Assembly: GCF_016907925.1 (NCBI RefSeq)
Contig: NZ_JAFBCZ010000036.1
Location: 1 to 60,476, forward strand
Source: Herpetosiphon giganteus
GTDB lineage: Bacteria > Chloroflexota > Chloroflexia > Chloroflexales > Herpetosiphonaceae
Length of the DNA: 60,476 bases
Reading direction: 5' to 3'
Shown here: positions 24,443 to 33,803 of the stretch, one piece after another
How positions within the stretch are numbered: the stretch's first letter is position 1
Layout: every line of letters begins with the position of its first letter
Made by a program: the position numbers and the translations under genes
The notes under the pieces: model-generated
Database searches by the model: none
Seen by the model: the letters and a program-made list of their open reading frames with translations, nothing else
What the model was told of the DNA's origin: nothing

Positions 24443-24482
24443 AGCCCAGTGCGAAGCGCAAAACTCCGCACTGGGCTTTTTG
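24443..24482 (+). terminator. Terminator between mtnA and the GNAT gene
   Basis: AGCCCAGTGCG / CGCACTGGGCT perfect 11-bp stem, then TTTTTGG. It sits between convergent genes. Confidence 0.8.
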
Positions 24483-24483
24483 G

Positions 24484-24906
24484 TTAATCGAGGGCAATCC
24501 GAAAGTGATAGGCGTTGATCGTCAGGCCTTCGCGAAAATAAAATTTATGCGCTTGCTCGCGTTGTACACCACTATCAAGATGCAGTTCGTTGCAACCTTG
24601 GGCTTTGGCTTCAGCTTTGAGCCAATCCAACAACGCCTTGCCATGGCCGCTTGAGCGTTGGCTGGCTGATGTGATGAGGTCATCGACATATAACAACATT
24701 CCAGCATACAACATCTCAATAAAACGATAGCCTGCCAGCGCTTGAACTTCGCCAGCCACCACCACAGCTGCCAAGTGATAGCCATGCTGTTGCATGCGTT
24801 GAATGCGGGCAACATATTCTGCCTCAACTAAGGCCGGGCGTAACTGCTGCATAACTGCAAAGGTGCTGGCAATCTCGGCGGCACTTTCAATCTGTTTGAT
24901 CTGCAT
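24484..24906 (-). CDS. GNAT family N-acetyltransferase
   Basis: A 140-residue acetyltransferase. The fold is seen in the beta4-alpha3 region LLYVDDLITSASQRSSGHGKALLDWL (about residues 68-93), where SSGHGKALL is the R/Q-x-x-G-x-G/A acetyl-CoA loop, followed by GCNELHLDSGVQREQAHKFYFREG. The ATG at 24906 with GGAGAA upstream is preferred; the longer frame runs into repeat sequence. The acceptor substrate is unknown. Confidence 0.85.
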   Translation of the reverse strand: MQIKQIESAAEIASTFAVMQQLRPALVEAEYVARIQRMQQHGYHLAAVVVAGEVQALAGYRFIEMLYAGMLLYVDDLITSASQRSSGHGKALLDWLKAEAKAQGCNELHLDSGVQREQAHKFYFREGLTINAYHFRIALD

Positions 24907-24959
24907 AGGTTTCTCCACAATAGCACAATTGGGGCTATTATCGCAGGTTTTTGCGCCAC

Positions 24960-25062
24960 GAATTCCCCTCACCCCAACCCCTCTCCCGTCGAACGAGCGA
25001 GGGCTTTCATGCCGTGATTCTGCTGCACTCCGTGATGAAAACGCTTGCTGGAGAGGGTACAT
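24960..25062. repeat. Dispersed repeat of the CCCCTCACCCC type
   Basis: Contains CCCCTCACCCCAACCCCTCT and GCTGGAGAGGG words like those at 1368-1410 and 31966-32075, with a spacer of about 60 bases between them. No gene is seen. Confidence 0.5.
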
Positions 25063-25158
25063 TGCATCGCACTTGAGTGCAGATAATCTGGCACTTGGGT
25101 GCTAGCCCAGGCAACTACAATCCAAACACACGGGTTCGATTCATTGCGAGGAAACTGT

Positions 25159-26649
25159 ATGTCACGCCAACAACGAATTGCGCTGGCGCTTTTACCAGTT
25201 GCATTTGGTTTAGGATTAATTGCCGATTTGCTAGGCTTGTTTCACCAAGCGTGGGGAATTAATTTCGGCCTCTGGACGTTGCTCGCCAGCGCGGCGATTA
25301 TTGGCCTTGGCTTCAAGCAGGCTCAGCCTTTGGCCAAAGAAACCTGGCTTTGGCTGGGCATCGCCAATCTGGCCAGTTTGGGCTTTTTCGTCCGCGATAA
25401 TGAAGCACTATTGGTTTGGCTGGGCTTGTGCTGGGTGTTGGCGTGGATGTTGATTTTTACCCAGCCCTATCGCGCCGCTTGGCAATTGGACTCAATTCGC
25501 GGCTGGATTGTTTCGGGCGTGGTCGCTGGTTTGGGAGCGGCATTTGCCAGCTTTGGCGCAGCGCTGAATCTTCCGTTGCGAGGTGGTACTGGTACCAGCG
25601 CCAAATTGCGGCCAATTCTGATTGGCTTGGGATTGGCCTTGCCGTTATTGTGTATTTTTGGCGGCTTATTTGCCTCGGCTGATGCAGTATTTGAAAATAT
25701 CTTTGCCGATTTGTTTAATTGGAATTTGGATTGGCTGTTTGAGCATGTGTTTGTGGTGCTGTTTGCCACGTGGGCGATTCTTGGCTGTGGCTGGATTTTA
25801 TTTGCCTCGCCAAAACCTGATATTTCGTTTAGTGAACGGCCAAGTTTGCTCAATCTTGGCAAAGTTGAAGTTGGGATTATTTTGGGCTTGCTGAATGCGC
25901 TGTTTGGCTTGTTTGTAATCATTCAAATTCGCTATCTGTTTGGCGGCGAGCAGCAAATTGCCGAAGGCATTACCTATGCTGATTATGCGCGACGCGGCTT
26001 TTTTGAGCTGGTAACGGTGGCATTGTTGGTCTTGCCAACGCTGCTGCTTGGCGGTTGGCTGATCGAACAACGGGCTGAAGCCCAACCGCTATTTCGGGTT
26101 TTGGCGCTGGTGTTGTTGGTGCAAGTTGGGATTGTCTTGGCTTCGGCGGTTTCGCGCATGCTCTTGTACATCGATGCCTATGGTTTGACCGAATCGCGGA
26201 TTCAAGCGACGGCGCTGATGATTTGGATTGTGCTGGTAGCGCTGTGGTTTGTGGCAACTGTGTTGCGTCAGCACGGTCAATATTTTGCCAATGGCGCGTT
26301 GGTTGCGGCGATGCTTGTGCTAATTGGCTTGCTTATGCTGAATCCAAGCAACTACATTGTGCGCTATAACGCTAGCCATCGTGGAGTTGCCAGCTTTGAT
26401 GGCTATTATATTGGTAGTTTGGCTGATGATGCTGATGCAGTGCCCGCAATTATCGATGTGCTGCCAAGCTTGCCTGCTGAGCAAAGCTGCCAAATTGCGA
26501 CCCAACTTTTAGGCGCTTGGAATAATCCTGACGAAACTGATGCTGATTGGCGCAGTACCAATTTGAGCCGCAACAAAGCGCGGGAGCTTGTGCGCCGAAA
26601 TGCGCAGAACTTGACCCAAATCAGTTGTCCAATTGATCGCTCAATGTGA
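25159..26649 (+). CDS. DUF4173/DUF4153-like polytopic membrane protein
   Basis: A 496-residue protein with around eleven to twelve hydrophobic segments over residues 5-400. The signature EGITYADYARRGFFELVTVALLVLP lies near 270-295 and is typical of DUF4173. The last 100 residues (after NPSNYIVRYN) are a soluble tail with DADAVPAIIDVLPSLPAEQSCQIA. Function unknown. The start is the ATG at 25159 with GAGGAAAC upstream. proS begins 120 bases after its end on the same strand. Confidence 0.75.
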   Translation: MSRQQRIALALLPVAFGLGLIADLLGLFHQAWGINFGLWTLLASAAIIGLGFKQAQPLAKETWLWLGIANLASLGFFVRDNEALLVWLGLCWVLAWMLIFTQPYRAAWQLDSIRGWIVSGVVAGLGAAFASFGAALNLPLRGGTGTSAKLRPILIGLGLALPLLCIFGGLFASADAVFENIFADLFNWNLDWLFEHVFVVLFATWAILGCGWILFASPKPDISFSERPSLLNLGKVEVGIILGLLNALFGLFVIIQIRYLFGGEQQIAEGITYADYARRGFFELVTVALLVLPTLLLGGWLIEQRAEAQPLFRVLALVLLVQVGIVLASAVSRMLLYIDAYGLTESRIQATALMIWIVLVALWFVATVLRQHGQYFANGALVAAMLVLIGLLMLNPSNYIVRYNASHRGVASFDGYYIGSLADDADAVPAIIDVLPSLPAEQSCQIATQLLGAWNNPDETDADWRSTNLSRNKARELVRRNAQNLTQISCPIDRSM

Positions 26650-26769
26650 TCGTGGGTGCTGGTGGTAAGTGGTACAATTGCCCTCGCTATCGCCCAACCG
26701 CGAAGCACCATGCAATCAGCGCACTCTGGCAATTGTTGCCAGCAGCACCAAAATGGAGAACTAATTCGT

Positions 26770-28482
26770 ATGCGAATGTCGAAACTGGCAACGAGTACCA
26801 CCAAAGAAGCACCAAATGATGCCGAATTAATTAGTCACTCGCTGTTGGTGCGGGCTGGCTACGTCAAGCAACAATCAGCAGGCATCTACTCGTTGCTGCC
26901 CTTGTGTGTGCGTTCGACCCAAAAAATTTCCCAAATTATTCGCGAAGAGATGGATGCGATTGATGGCCAGGAGTTGTTGATGCCCGTCGTTACCAGCGCC
27001 GATTTGTGGCGTGAAACTGGCCGCTACGACGGCGTAACCGAAGAATTGCTGCGCTTCAAAGATCGCAACAACAAAGATATGGTGTTGAACATGACCCACG
27101 AAGAAGTGGTCACCGACATCATGCGCCGCTACATCAAATCGTATCGCCAAATGCCCGTGATGGTCTATCAGATTCAGACCAAATATCGTGACGAAGCACG
27201 GCCACGCGGCGGGATTATTCGGTTGCGCGAGTTTACGATGAAGGATGCCTATTCCTTCCACGCTACGATCGAAGATCTCGACCAATATTATGAGCAAGTG
27301 TTGAACGCCTACAAGCGCATTTATCAGCGCTGTGGCTTGCCAGTTGAAATTGTGCAATCTGACCCTGGCATGATGGGCGGCAAGATTGCCCACGAATTTA
27401 TGGCAGTTACGCCAGCTGGCGAAGATACGCTGATCTTGTGTCCAAGCTGTGGCTATTCGGCTAATCGTGAAGTGGCTGTGGGAGCCAACCCAACTTCAAC
27501 GGCTGCGCTCGAAGCGTTGAGCCAAGGCGAAGCTAGCACCAAAGATTTGGCTGGCCACTTTGGGGTTGCGCCAAGCCGCGTCATGCAAATTAAGCTCTAT
27601 AAAACCGCCGACGGGGTGTTGGTTGTGACCTACACACCAGCAGGCCGCGAAATTAACCATATCAAATTGCAAAATGCGGTGGGAGCAGAGCTGCAAAACG
27701 TTAGCGAAGCCGAACTTGCCACCTATGGCTTGAGTGGCTTTGCCAGCGTTGCACCCCGCAGCCTGAAGGCCAGCGACAAGGTGCGGATCTTGGTTGATAG
27801 CGCCTTGACGACTGAACGTAATTTGGTTGCTGCTGCTGGCAAAGCTGGCCACTACGATCTCAATTTGAATTGGGAGCGCGATTTTACTGGCGAGGTCGTC
27901 GACCTCACCGATGTGCTCGAAGGCCAGCCATGTAGCCGCTGTGGTGCGCCATTGACGATTGCCCGTGCCATCGAAGTTGGCAATATCTTCAAACTTGGCA
28001 CCAAATATTCAGCAGCGATGAAATGTATGTTTGCCAACGAAAAGGGCGAAATGCAGCCAGCAATCATGGGCTGTTATGGCATCGGTGTGCAACGGATTTT
28101 GGCCTCGTTGATCGAGAAATTCAACGATGCCCGCGGCATGATGTTGCCAATCACCGTTGCGCCATATCAAGTGCATGTGGTTGGCACCGATTATCAAAGC
28201 AACGCCGAAACCAAGAGCGTCGCTGATCAGCTTTATACTGATTTGCAAGCCCAAGGCGTGACGGTATTGTTGGATGATCGCGATGTGAATGCTGGCAACA
28301 AGTTTGGCGATGCTGATCTGATTGGCAATCCAATTCAGGTCATCATTGGCTCGCGTGGCCTGAAAAATGGCCAAGCAGAGGTCAAAATTCGTAGCACTGG
28401 CGAAACCACCATGGTTGCTTTGGCCGATCTGCTGAGCCACGTTTTGGGCGTGCGCCAAGCAATGTTTGCCAGCCTCAGTTAA
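26770..28482 (+). CDS. proS: Prolyl-tRNA synthetase (bacterial type with editing insert)
   Basis: A 570-residue class II synthetase, about the length of the E. coli enzyme. Motif 1 (KISQIIREEMDAIDGQELLMP), motif 2 (YRDEARPRGGIIRLREFTMKDAYSF) and motif 3 (GCYGIGVQRILASLIE) are clear. Between motifs 2 and 3, residues around 240-380 are the YbaK-like editing insert that removes mischarged alanine. Two Cys-pair elements (CPSCG near 222 and CSRCG near 390) are present. The C-terminal anticodon-binding domain has DDRDVNAGNKFGDADLIGNP. I place the start at 26770 after GGAGAA; 26776 is an alternative. Confidence 0.95.
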   Translation: MRMSKLATSTTKEAPNDAELISHSLLVRAGYVKQQSAGIYSLLPLCVRSTQKISQIIREEMDAIDGQELLMPVVTSADLWRETGRYDGVTEELLRFKDRNNKDMVLNMTHEEVVTDIMRRYIKSYRQMPVMVYQIQTKYRDEARPRGGIIRLREFTMKDAYSFHATIEDLDQYYEQVLNAYKRIYQRCGLPVEIVQSDPGMMGGKIAHEFMAVTPAGEDTLILCPSCGYSANREVAVGANPTSTAALEALSQGEASTKDLAGHFGVAPSRVMQIKLYKTADGVLVVTYTPAGREINHIKLQNAVGAELQNVSEAELATYGLSGFASVAPRSLKASDKVRILVDSALTTERNLVAAAGKAGHYDLNLNWERDFTGEVVDLTDVLEGQPCSRCGAPLTIARAIEVGNIFKLGTKYSAAMKCMFANEKGEMQPAIMGCYGIGVQRILASLIEKFNDARGMMLPITVAPYQVHVVGTDYQSNAETKSVADQLYTDLQAQGVTVLLDDRDVNAGNKFGDADLIGNPIQVIIGSRGLKNGQAEVKIRSTGETTMVALADLLSHVLGVRQAMFASLS

Positions 28483-28487
28483 TTTTT

Positions 28488-28560
28488 GATCCACAAAGAG
28501 CACGAAGAGCACTAAGCACTATTTAGCCCTACTTTGTGCTCTTCGTGTCCTTCGTGGATC
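28488..28560. terminator. Large imperfect palindrome between proS and coaBC
   Basis: The left arm (28488-28512, starting GATCCACAAAGAGCACG) and the right arm (28536-28560, ending CCTTCGTGGATC) pair over 25 positions with three mismatches. Each arm is a copy of the dispersed CACGAAG repeat, here in opposite orientation between two convergent genes, where it could act as a terminator. Confidence 0.6.
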
Positions 28561-28574
28561 ATAACTCCTAACCC

Positions 28575-29777
28575 TTATCTTCTCAAAAAACTACTAAATA
28601 AGGCGATTAATTGTTGTGCCAACTCAGTTTTGGCTTGGCGCGCGAAATCCCAGCGCTGGCCATCGCGGCGAAACACGGTGACGGCGTTATCGCTTGCGCC
28701 GAGCGCGGTGCGGGCATCGTTGGCAACGATTGCATCAAGCCCTTTGCGGGTGAGCTTGGCTTGGGCATACTGCTCAAGATCATGCGTTTCGGCAGCAAAG
28801 CCAATTTTGACAAAGCCAGTGCGATCTTTGAGGCTGGCCAGAATATCGGTGGTATGGGTTAATTGCAGTGTGAGCGATTGATCGCCTTGCTCAGTTTTTT
28901 TGATTTTGTTATCGGCTACGCTGACTGGGCGATAATCGGCCACAGCGGCAGCCATAATTAGCATATCGCAGCCTTGATCAATTTCGTGCTCGATTGCAGC
29001 TTGCATGGTGGCGGCGCTTTCGGCATAGATGTGCTGCGTGCCAAGCGGCGGCGTGGCACTAGCTGCGCCGATAATCAAGCGCACATCTGCGCCAGCATCA
29101 CGAGCGGCGGCGGCCAAGCCAAAGCCCATCGCACCCGACGAGCGATTGCCGATAAAGCGCACTGGATCGATCGCCTCGTGGGTTCCACCAGCGCTAATGA
29201 CCAAGCGTTTGCCAGCCAACGCCCCAAACTTTTTGCCAAGCGCTAAGCGAATTTCAGCCTCAATTTGCTCGATTTCGGCGAGCCTGCCGACTCCAACCAT
29301 TGGCTCGGCCATACGTCCAGCAGTTGGTGGAATAATCTGCACGCCACGGCTTTGCAAGGTGGCAACATTAGCTTGGGTCGCGGCATTGGCCCACATATTG
29401 ACATTCATGGCGGGAGCAAGCAAAATCGGCGCACGCGAAGCCAGCACCGTGGTCGTCAGCATATCGTCGCTCATGCCCATGGCGAGGCGCGCGATGGTGT
29501 TGGCGGTGGCTGGGGCAATGATGATAAGATCGGCGCGATCGCCAATCGTCACATGGCCTATATCACTTCCCTCGGAAAGCTGCCACATATCGGTATAAAC
29601 TGGGCGATGGGTCAATGCGCCAAAGGTCAAGGGCGTGACAAACTTGGTCGCTTCTTCGGTCATCACGACATCGACCAACGCTCCGGCCAAGCTCAGATTG
29701 CGCGCCAATTGCACCACTTTATAGGCCGCAATGCCACCAGTTACGCCTAGCACAATCCGCCGATCAACCAATGACAT
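28575..29777 (-). CDS. coaBC: Bifunctional phosphopantothenoylcysteine decarboxylase / phosphopantothenate-cysteine ligase
   Basis: A 400-residue CoaBC (Dfp) for coenzyme A synthesis. The N-terminal flavin-dependent decarboxylase (residues 1-185) has VTGGIAAYK, a TPLTFGALT segment, the catalytic His (GHVTIG), and APAMNVNMW. The C-terminal ligase begins with KRLVISAGGTHEAIDPVRFIGNRSSGAMG and has AAAVADYRP and a K-I-K-K segment. The start ATG at 29777 has GAGG upstream. It lies 73 bases after the M61 peptidase gene on the same strand and probably shares its transcript. Confidence 0.95.
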   Translation of the reverse strand: MSLVDRRIVLGVTGGIAAYKVVQLARNLSLAGALVDVVMTEEATKFVTPLTFGALTHRPVYTDMWQLSEGSDIGHVTIGDRADLIIIAPATANTIARLAMGMSDDMLTTTVLASRAPILLAPAMNVNMWANAATQANVATLQSRGVQIIPPTAGRMAEPMVGVGRLAEIEQIEAEIRLALGKKFGALAGKRLVISAGGTHEAIDPVRFIGNRSSGAMGFGLAAAARDAGADVRLIIGAASATPPLGTQHIYAESAATMQAAIEHEIDQGCDMLIMAAAVADYRPVSVADNKIKKTEQGDQSLTLQLTHTTDILASLKDRTGFVKIGFAAETHDLEQYAQAKLTRKGLDAIVANDARTALGASDNAVTVFRRDGQRWDFARQAKTELAQQLIALFSSFLRR

Positions 29778-29850
29778 AGCAAATACCTCAATTAACAATG
29801 GCCACTGCGCTGTGCTTAAACAGCAACAATGGCCATAAGAGCCGCCAAAC

Positions 29851-31602
29851 TTATTTGAACAAAGGAGTGCCGAGCCACGAGGCTGCTTGTTGGCGTTGGC
29901 TTGCGCTTGGTTGGCTGACCAAACTCAAGCTCAAGTGATCGGGCTGTGGTTTGCTCAAGCTCACGGGCAAGTGTAATAATTCATCGCGGCGGAAGAAACT
30001 GAGTTGTACGGTTGCGCCAATCGGATAATCGGCGAGCCGTTTGTTCAAGCTATCGTCATCGATGCGCCAGCCATCGAGCGCAATCATTTCATCGCCAGCC
30101 GCTAAACCAGCTCGATCAGCATCGCCGCCATCGAGCACATGGGTAATTTGCACCCGACCATCGACAGCCTTGCTGCGAATGCCAAGTTGGGGCCGTGGAT
30201 TGCCTTGCGCATCACGATCTTTGTAGCTCCATTGCACGTTGATGCCAACGGTGGCAAAGGCTTCTGCATAGGGCAATTCGCTTAATCCATCGATATAGTT
30301 GGCGAAGTAAGCACTCCAATCGTTGCCTGTTAGGTCTTGCAGTGCTTGCTGCATGCCATCGGCTTCGGGAATGCCCGGGCCTGTGATGGGATATTTTTGA
30401 TACAGATAGCGAATCAAATCATCGAGCGATTGCTGGCCGTTGCTACGCTCGCGCAATTGCATATCGAGCACCAGCGCTGCCAACGCGCCCTTGAGATAAT
30501 ATGAAACCGTGCTGTTGGGCGTTGATTCATCTGGCCGATAGAATTTGATCCATGCGTCGAACGATGAACTGCTGAGGCTATGCACCAAGCGGCCAGGTGT
30601 GGCTTGCAAGGTGGCAATATCATCAGCCAAGCGTTCAAGATAGCGCTGCGGGGTCATCAAGCCAGCCCGCACCAACATCAAATCGGTGTAGTACTCGGTA
30701 AAGCCTTCCATCACCCACAACAAGCGGGTGTAATTTTCGCGGGTGTAATCGAAGGGGCCAAGTGGCGCAGCCCGCAAACGCTTGACATTCCACGTATGGA
30801 AAAATTCGTGAGCAATCAGGCCTTGAGCGCGTTCATAGGTTTTGCTGGGCTTAAAAACATGGCGTGGCAGCAGCAACGAAGTTGAATTGCGATGCTCTAA
30901 GCCGCCATACGTGTTAGCTCCAGCTAATAGCACAATAAACAAATAATAATCGTATGGCAACTCGCCCCAAAAGGCGTGTTCAGTTTCGACAATTTGCTTG
31001 GTATCGGCCAAAACTTGCTCAATATCCTCGTTGCCATGGCCCCAAACCACCACCTCGTGAGCTTTTTCGGCCACCTCAAAGCGATAGCGCCGCAACTCGC
31101 CGACCTCAAACGGGCAATCCATCAATTCATCAAGATCGTTGGTGGCGTAGCGGCCATCGGCCAATTGCGGCAAGCCGGTAGCAATTTCCCAATGGCTCGG
31201 CAATTCCAGCTGTACGCGATAGCTACAATCCTGATAATCGGGCAAATAAAGCAAGGTGGCGGCTGGCACGATGTGAGCGTGGGTTGCATCGACGTGATTG
31301 GTGCGCACGGTTAGTTCATAACCATACACTTGGTAGGTTACGGTGATGGCGCTGGCTCCATTGGTTTGCACCTGCCAAGTTAAGCGATCAGTTTTGCTGA
31401 TTGGCAGCGCTTGGCCATCGGCATGGGCCTCGACAAAGCGCAAATGGCGAGCATATTCACGGAGTAGATACGAGCCTGGTGTCCATGCTGGCAATTGCAA
31501 TGACGTTTCAGAACCCGTTAAACCCTCAATCCGCAATGTGACGTTGATGATATGGCGTTCAGGTTGAGGAATTGCGAGGGTGTAATCAAGGACAACAGAC
31601 AC
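29851..31602 (-). CDS. M61 family metallopeptidase with PDZ domain
   Basis: A 583-residue protein of the M61 (glycyl aminopeptidase-like) family. An N-terminal beta domain covers residues 1-170 (LQLPAWTPGSYLLREYARHL is characteristic), followed by a thermolysin-type catalytic domain with zinc motif HEFFH in IAHEFFHTWNVKRLRA and the downstream MEGFTEYYTDLM, which supplies the third ligand. A PDZ domain occupies about 470-560 (DGGDADRAGLAAGDEMIALDGWRI). No signal peptide is seen. Translation starts at a GTG, preceded by AGGAG. Twelve bases upstream ends a gene for a 53-residue membrane protein. Confidence 0.9.
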   Translation of the reverse strand: MSVVLDYTLAIPQPERHIINVTLRIEGLTGSETSLQLPAWTPGSYLLREYARHLRFVEAHADGQALPISKTDRLTWQVQTNGASAITVTYQVYGYELTVRTNHVDATHAHIVPAATLLYLPDYQDCSYRVQLELPSHWEIATGLPQLADGRYATNDLDELMDCPFEVGELRRYRFEVAEKAHEVVVWGHGNEDIEQVLADTKQIVETEHAFWGELPYDYYLFIVLLAGANTYGGLEHRNSTSLLLPRHVFKPSKTYERAQGLIAHEFFHTWNVKRLRAAPLGPFDYTRENYTRLLWVMEGFTEYYTDLMLVRAGLMTPQRYLERLADDIATLQATPGRLVHSLSSSSFDAWIKFYRPDESTPNSTVSYYLKGALAALVLDMQLRERSNGQQSLDDLIRYLYQKYPITGPGIPEADGMQQALQDLTGNDWSAYFANYIDGLSELPYAEAFATVGINVQWSYKDRDAQGNPRPQLGIRSKAVDGRVQITHVLDGGDADRAGLAAGDEMIALDGWRIDDDSLNKRLADYPIGATVQLSFFRRDELLHLPVSLSKPQPDHLSLSLVSQPSASQRQQAASWLGTPLFK

Positions 31603-31614
31603 AGGCAGACTCCT

Positions 31615-31776
31615 TTAATCTTTATCAGCAGCAACGGCATAGCCAACCGTGCTTCCGGCAATCAAGAGACCAGCGGTGGTGAGCATGGTGTCGTGTTTGG
31701 TGATAATCGCAATCACCAAGCCCAAAACCCCGGCAAACCAAGTGATCCGTGCAAGTAATAAAGCCTCACGACGCAT
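31615..31776 (-). CDS. Small membrane protein, 53 residues
   Basis: A short gene with good signals: ATG at 31776 preceded by AGGAG eight bases upstream, and a stop at 31615. The product begins MRREALLLARITWF and has two hydrophobic stretches (FAGVLGLVIAIIT and LTTAGLLIAGSTVGYAVAA) split by KHDTM, ending DKD, consistent with a helical hairpin in the membrane. It is first in an apparent operon with the M61 peptidase and perhaps coaBC, 12 bases before the peptidase start. No known family is recognised. Confidence 0.7.
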   Translation of the reverse strand: MRREALLLARITWFAGVLGLVIAIITKHDTMLTTAGLLIAGSTVGYAVAADKD

Positions 31777-31839
31777 GAGCAGCACTCCTCTAAAAGTGAG
31801 TTGCTATCAGTGTAGCTTAAAAAACCTATTCAACAAAGG

Positions 31840-32115
31840 GGTGAGGGCAAAGGATAAAGGATGAAGGATGAAGGATGAAGGGTGAAGGGTGAAGGATGAA
31901 GGATGAAGCGTAAGAACTAGAGAACAGAGATGTACTGGTTTATTTCGTTAACCATGGCCTGCTCCCCTCGCCCGCGTTCAGTGGGAGAGGGGGCTGGGGG
32001 GTGAGGGATCGCCCCACTGCCGCCCAATCGCTCAAAACCTACCCTTGAAAGGAGAGGGGCTGGGGGTGAGGGAATGATCCTGATTGCCAAGCCCATAGCC
32101 CATAGCCAAATCGCA
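31840..32115. repeat. Intergenic block of dispersed repeats
   Basis: Contains GGATGAAGGATGAAGGGTGA runs (about 31850-31910), two CCCTC..GGGGCTGGGGGTGAGGG elements (about 31966-32008 and 32045-32075) and CCCATAGCCCATAGCC words. One element shares CTCGCCCGCGTTCAGTGGGA with the block near 1370. No gene is supported. Confidence 0.7.
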
Positions 32116-32121
32116 ACAAAC

Positions 32122-32153
32122 AAAAACGCCTATCGAAATGCTCGATAGGCGTT
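32122..32153 (-). terminator. Terminator after the flavoprotein gene
   Basis: AACGCCTATCGA / TCGATAGGCGTT 12-bp perfect stem with loop AATGC; on the minus strand it is followed by TTTG. It lies 20 bases after the stop at 32175. Confidence 0.8.
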
Positions 32154-32174
32154 GGGACGATTGGATTCGCTATT

Positions 32175-33626
32175 TTAGAAGATACCTTGGCCACCCCCAA
32201 GGATATTGCATGGATCGTAGCGGTTCTTGGCGCGGCGGAAGTCGTTCCAAACCTCGCCAAAATGTTGTTTCCAATCGTTTTGGCTAAACTCGATTGCGCC
32301 AATTGCGTAGCGATTGCCGCCGAGATCGCGGTTGGTTTCAAACATCTCGCGGTTGTCGGCCAACATTGCGTTGATTACTTCAGGGATGTTTGGCGCGGTG
32401 CGCAAAATATCAAACAAGAAGACAATTTCGCCATCGGGAACGCGGAAGAATGGCTTGGTGAAATGTTTGGTTTTGACGGGATAGAGCAAAATTGGGCCTT
32501 GACCAGTATCTTCGAGGGTCAAGGTTTCCAAGATATTGCCAACAAAGTTGTTGACATGGCGGCTCTTGATGAAGAGATCCAACCATGGGTGTGGCAAGAA
32601 CCAAGCACCGATTTGGCGCAAGAAGGCCTCGGTTGGAGCCAAGCGATTCAAGAAATCAAAGTAGCTGGTATCGCTAATAACTTCCGTGCCTTGGGTGTAG
32701 TTCAAATTGCGCAGCAAGCGGTTGTTATTGGGCAATTTATTGGCTGAATAATAGCTAACAGCTTCGAGCATAAAGTTCCAGCCGCCGCCAGCTTTGGCCA
32801 CAACTTGGCCTTCGACATATTCAAAGCGACCATCGCGAATCAAACGAATTTGATCGTCGGTGAAGGTTTCGATGTCATCGTAGAACAGGTTGAAGACGCG
32901 AGCGCTGGTTTCGGCGCGAACCAATTTGAGCTTGGCGCGCACGATAATGGCAAATTGGCCCAAGCCACCAAGCACCGATTCGAATAAATCTTTGTTGCGG
33001 TTTTTGGAACAAGTTTCTAAGTTGCCTTCGCCAGTGACAACGGTCAATTCAAGCACGTTGTCAATTTGCACGCCGTGTTGATGGCTGGCCCCGCCGATCC
33101 CGCCGACGCTCAACGTGCCGCCAATTGACAGCTCGATATAATCGGTCATGACTGGTGGGGTAAGGCCTTGGGCTAAGGTCGCATCAAGCAGTTGGTGCCA
33201 TTTCAGGCCTGCGTCGGCAATGACATAATCGCGGCCAATTTCGTGCACCGTATCTAAGGTACTCATATCAATCACAACCCCGCCTTGAATTTGGGGTTGA
33301 CCATAGGTTGAGTGCCCTTGACCACGGCCTGAGATTTTGATGTTGTTATTTTTGGCGAAGCGCACTAGTTTGACAATATCATTGGTTGAGCCAGGTTTTA
33401 ACACCGCATTTGGCGTGCGGTGAATGATGTGGCCATAATCTTCGGCAGCTTCGGCGCGAGTTGCGGTATCGGTGTAGAGCACACCATCGAACGTTGGGAA
33501 ATTTGGCGCGAGTTGCTCGGCGGCGTGAGTTGAAGTGACCCACGAACTGGTAGCCCGATCAAAACCGACTACCACAGCACCTGCAACGAGACTTTTCAAG
33601 AATGTACGGCGGCTAAGTTGCGTCAT
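32175..33626 (-). CDS. Tat-exported FAD-linked oxidase, cytokinin-dehydrogenase-like
   Basis: A 483-residue flavoprotein of the PCMH (vanillyl-alcohol oxidase) fold. It has a twin-arginine signal (SRRTFLKSLVAGAVVVG, residues 5-21), then the FAD domain with GRGQGHSTYGQ (His for covalent FAD attachment) at about residues 99-109, and IGGTLSVGGIGG followed by HGVQIDNVLELTVVTGEG and ESVLGGLGQFAIIVRA. This set of words is very close to plant and bacterial cytokinin dehydrogenases. The substrate domain continues to the end with DPCNILGGGQGIF. Cytokinin or another amine/alcohol is the likely substrate. It would be exported folded with FAD. It is a single gene with its own terminator. Confidence 0.8.
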   Translation of the reverse strand: MTQLSRRTFLKSLVAGAVVVGFDRATSSWVTSTHAAEQLAPNFPTFDGVLYTDTATRAEAAEDYGHIIHRTPNAVLKPGSTNDIVKLVRFAKNNNIKISGRGQGHSTYGQPQIQGGVVIDMSTLDTVHEIGRDYVIADAGLKWHQLLDATLAQGLTPPVMTDYIELSIGGTLSVGGIGGASHQHGVQIDNVLELTVVTGEGNLETCSKNRNKDLFESVLGGLGQFAIIVRAKLKLVRAETSARVFNLFYDDIETFTDDQIRLIRDGRFEYVEGQVVAKAGGGWNFMLEAVSYYSANKLPNNNRLLRNLNYTQGTEVISDTSYFDFLNRLAPTEAFLRQIGAWFLPHPWLDLFIKSRHVNNFVGNILETLTLEDTGQGPILLYPVKTKHFTKPFFRVPDGEIVFLFDILRTAPNIPEVINAMLADNREMFETNRDLGGNRYAIGAIEFSQNDWKQHFGEVWNDFRRAKNRYDPCNILGGGQGIF

Positions 33627-33803
33627 AACGTCCCTCGTTTTCGGTAAAAAAAACTGACCGCAAATTCACCACCTAATAGCTATGACGAAGGGCTGGAATG
33701 AGGTGTTTGGCGTGAATCTGCGCGTCAGCTTTTGCATCTGTCCTGACTGCATCTATTCTATTATGATGATAGTACTAGGCTCAATAGGCCAATAGTCTAT
33801 GCT

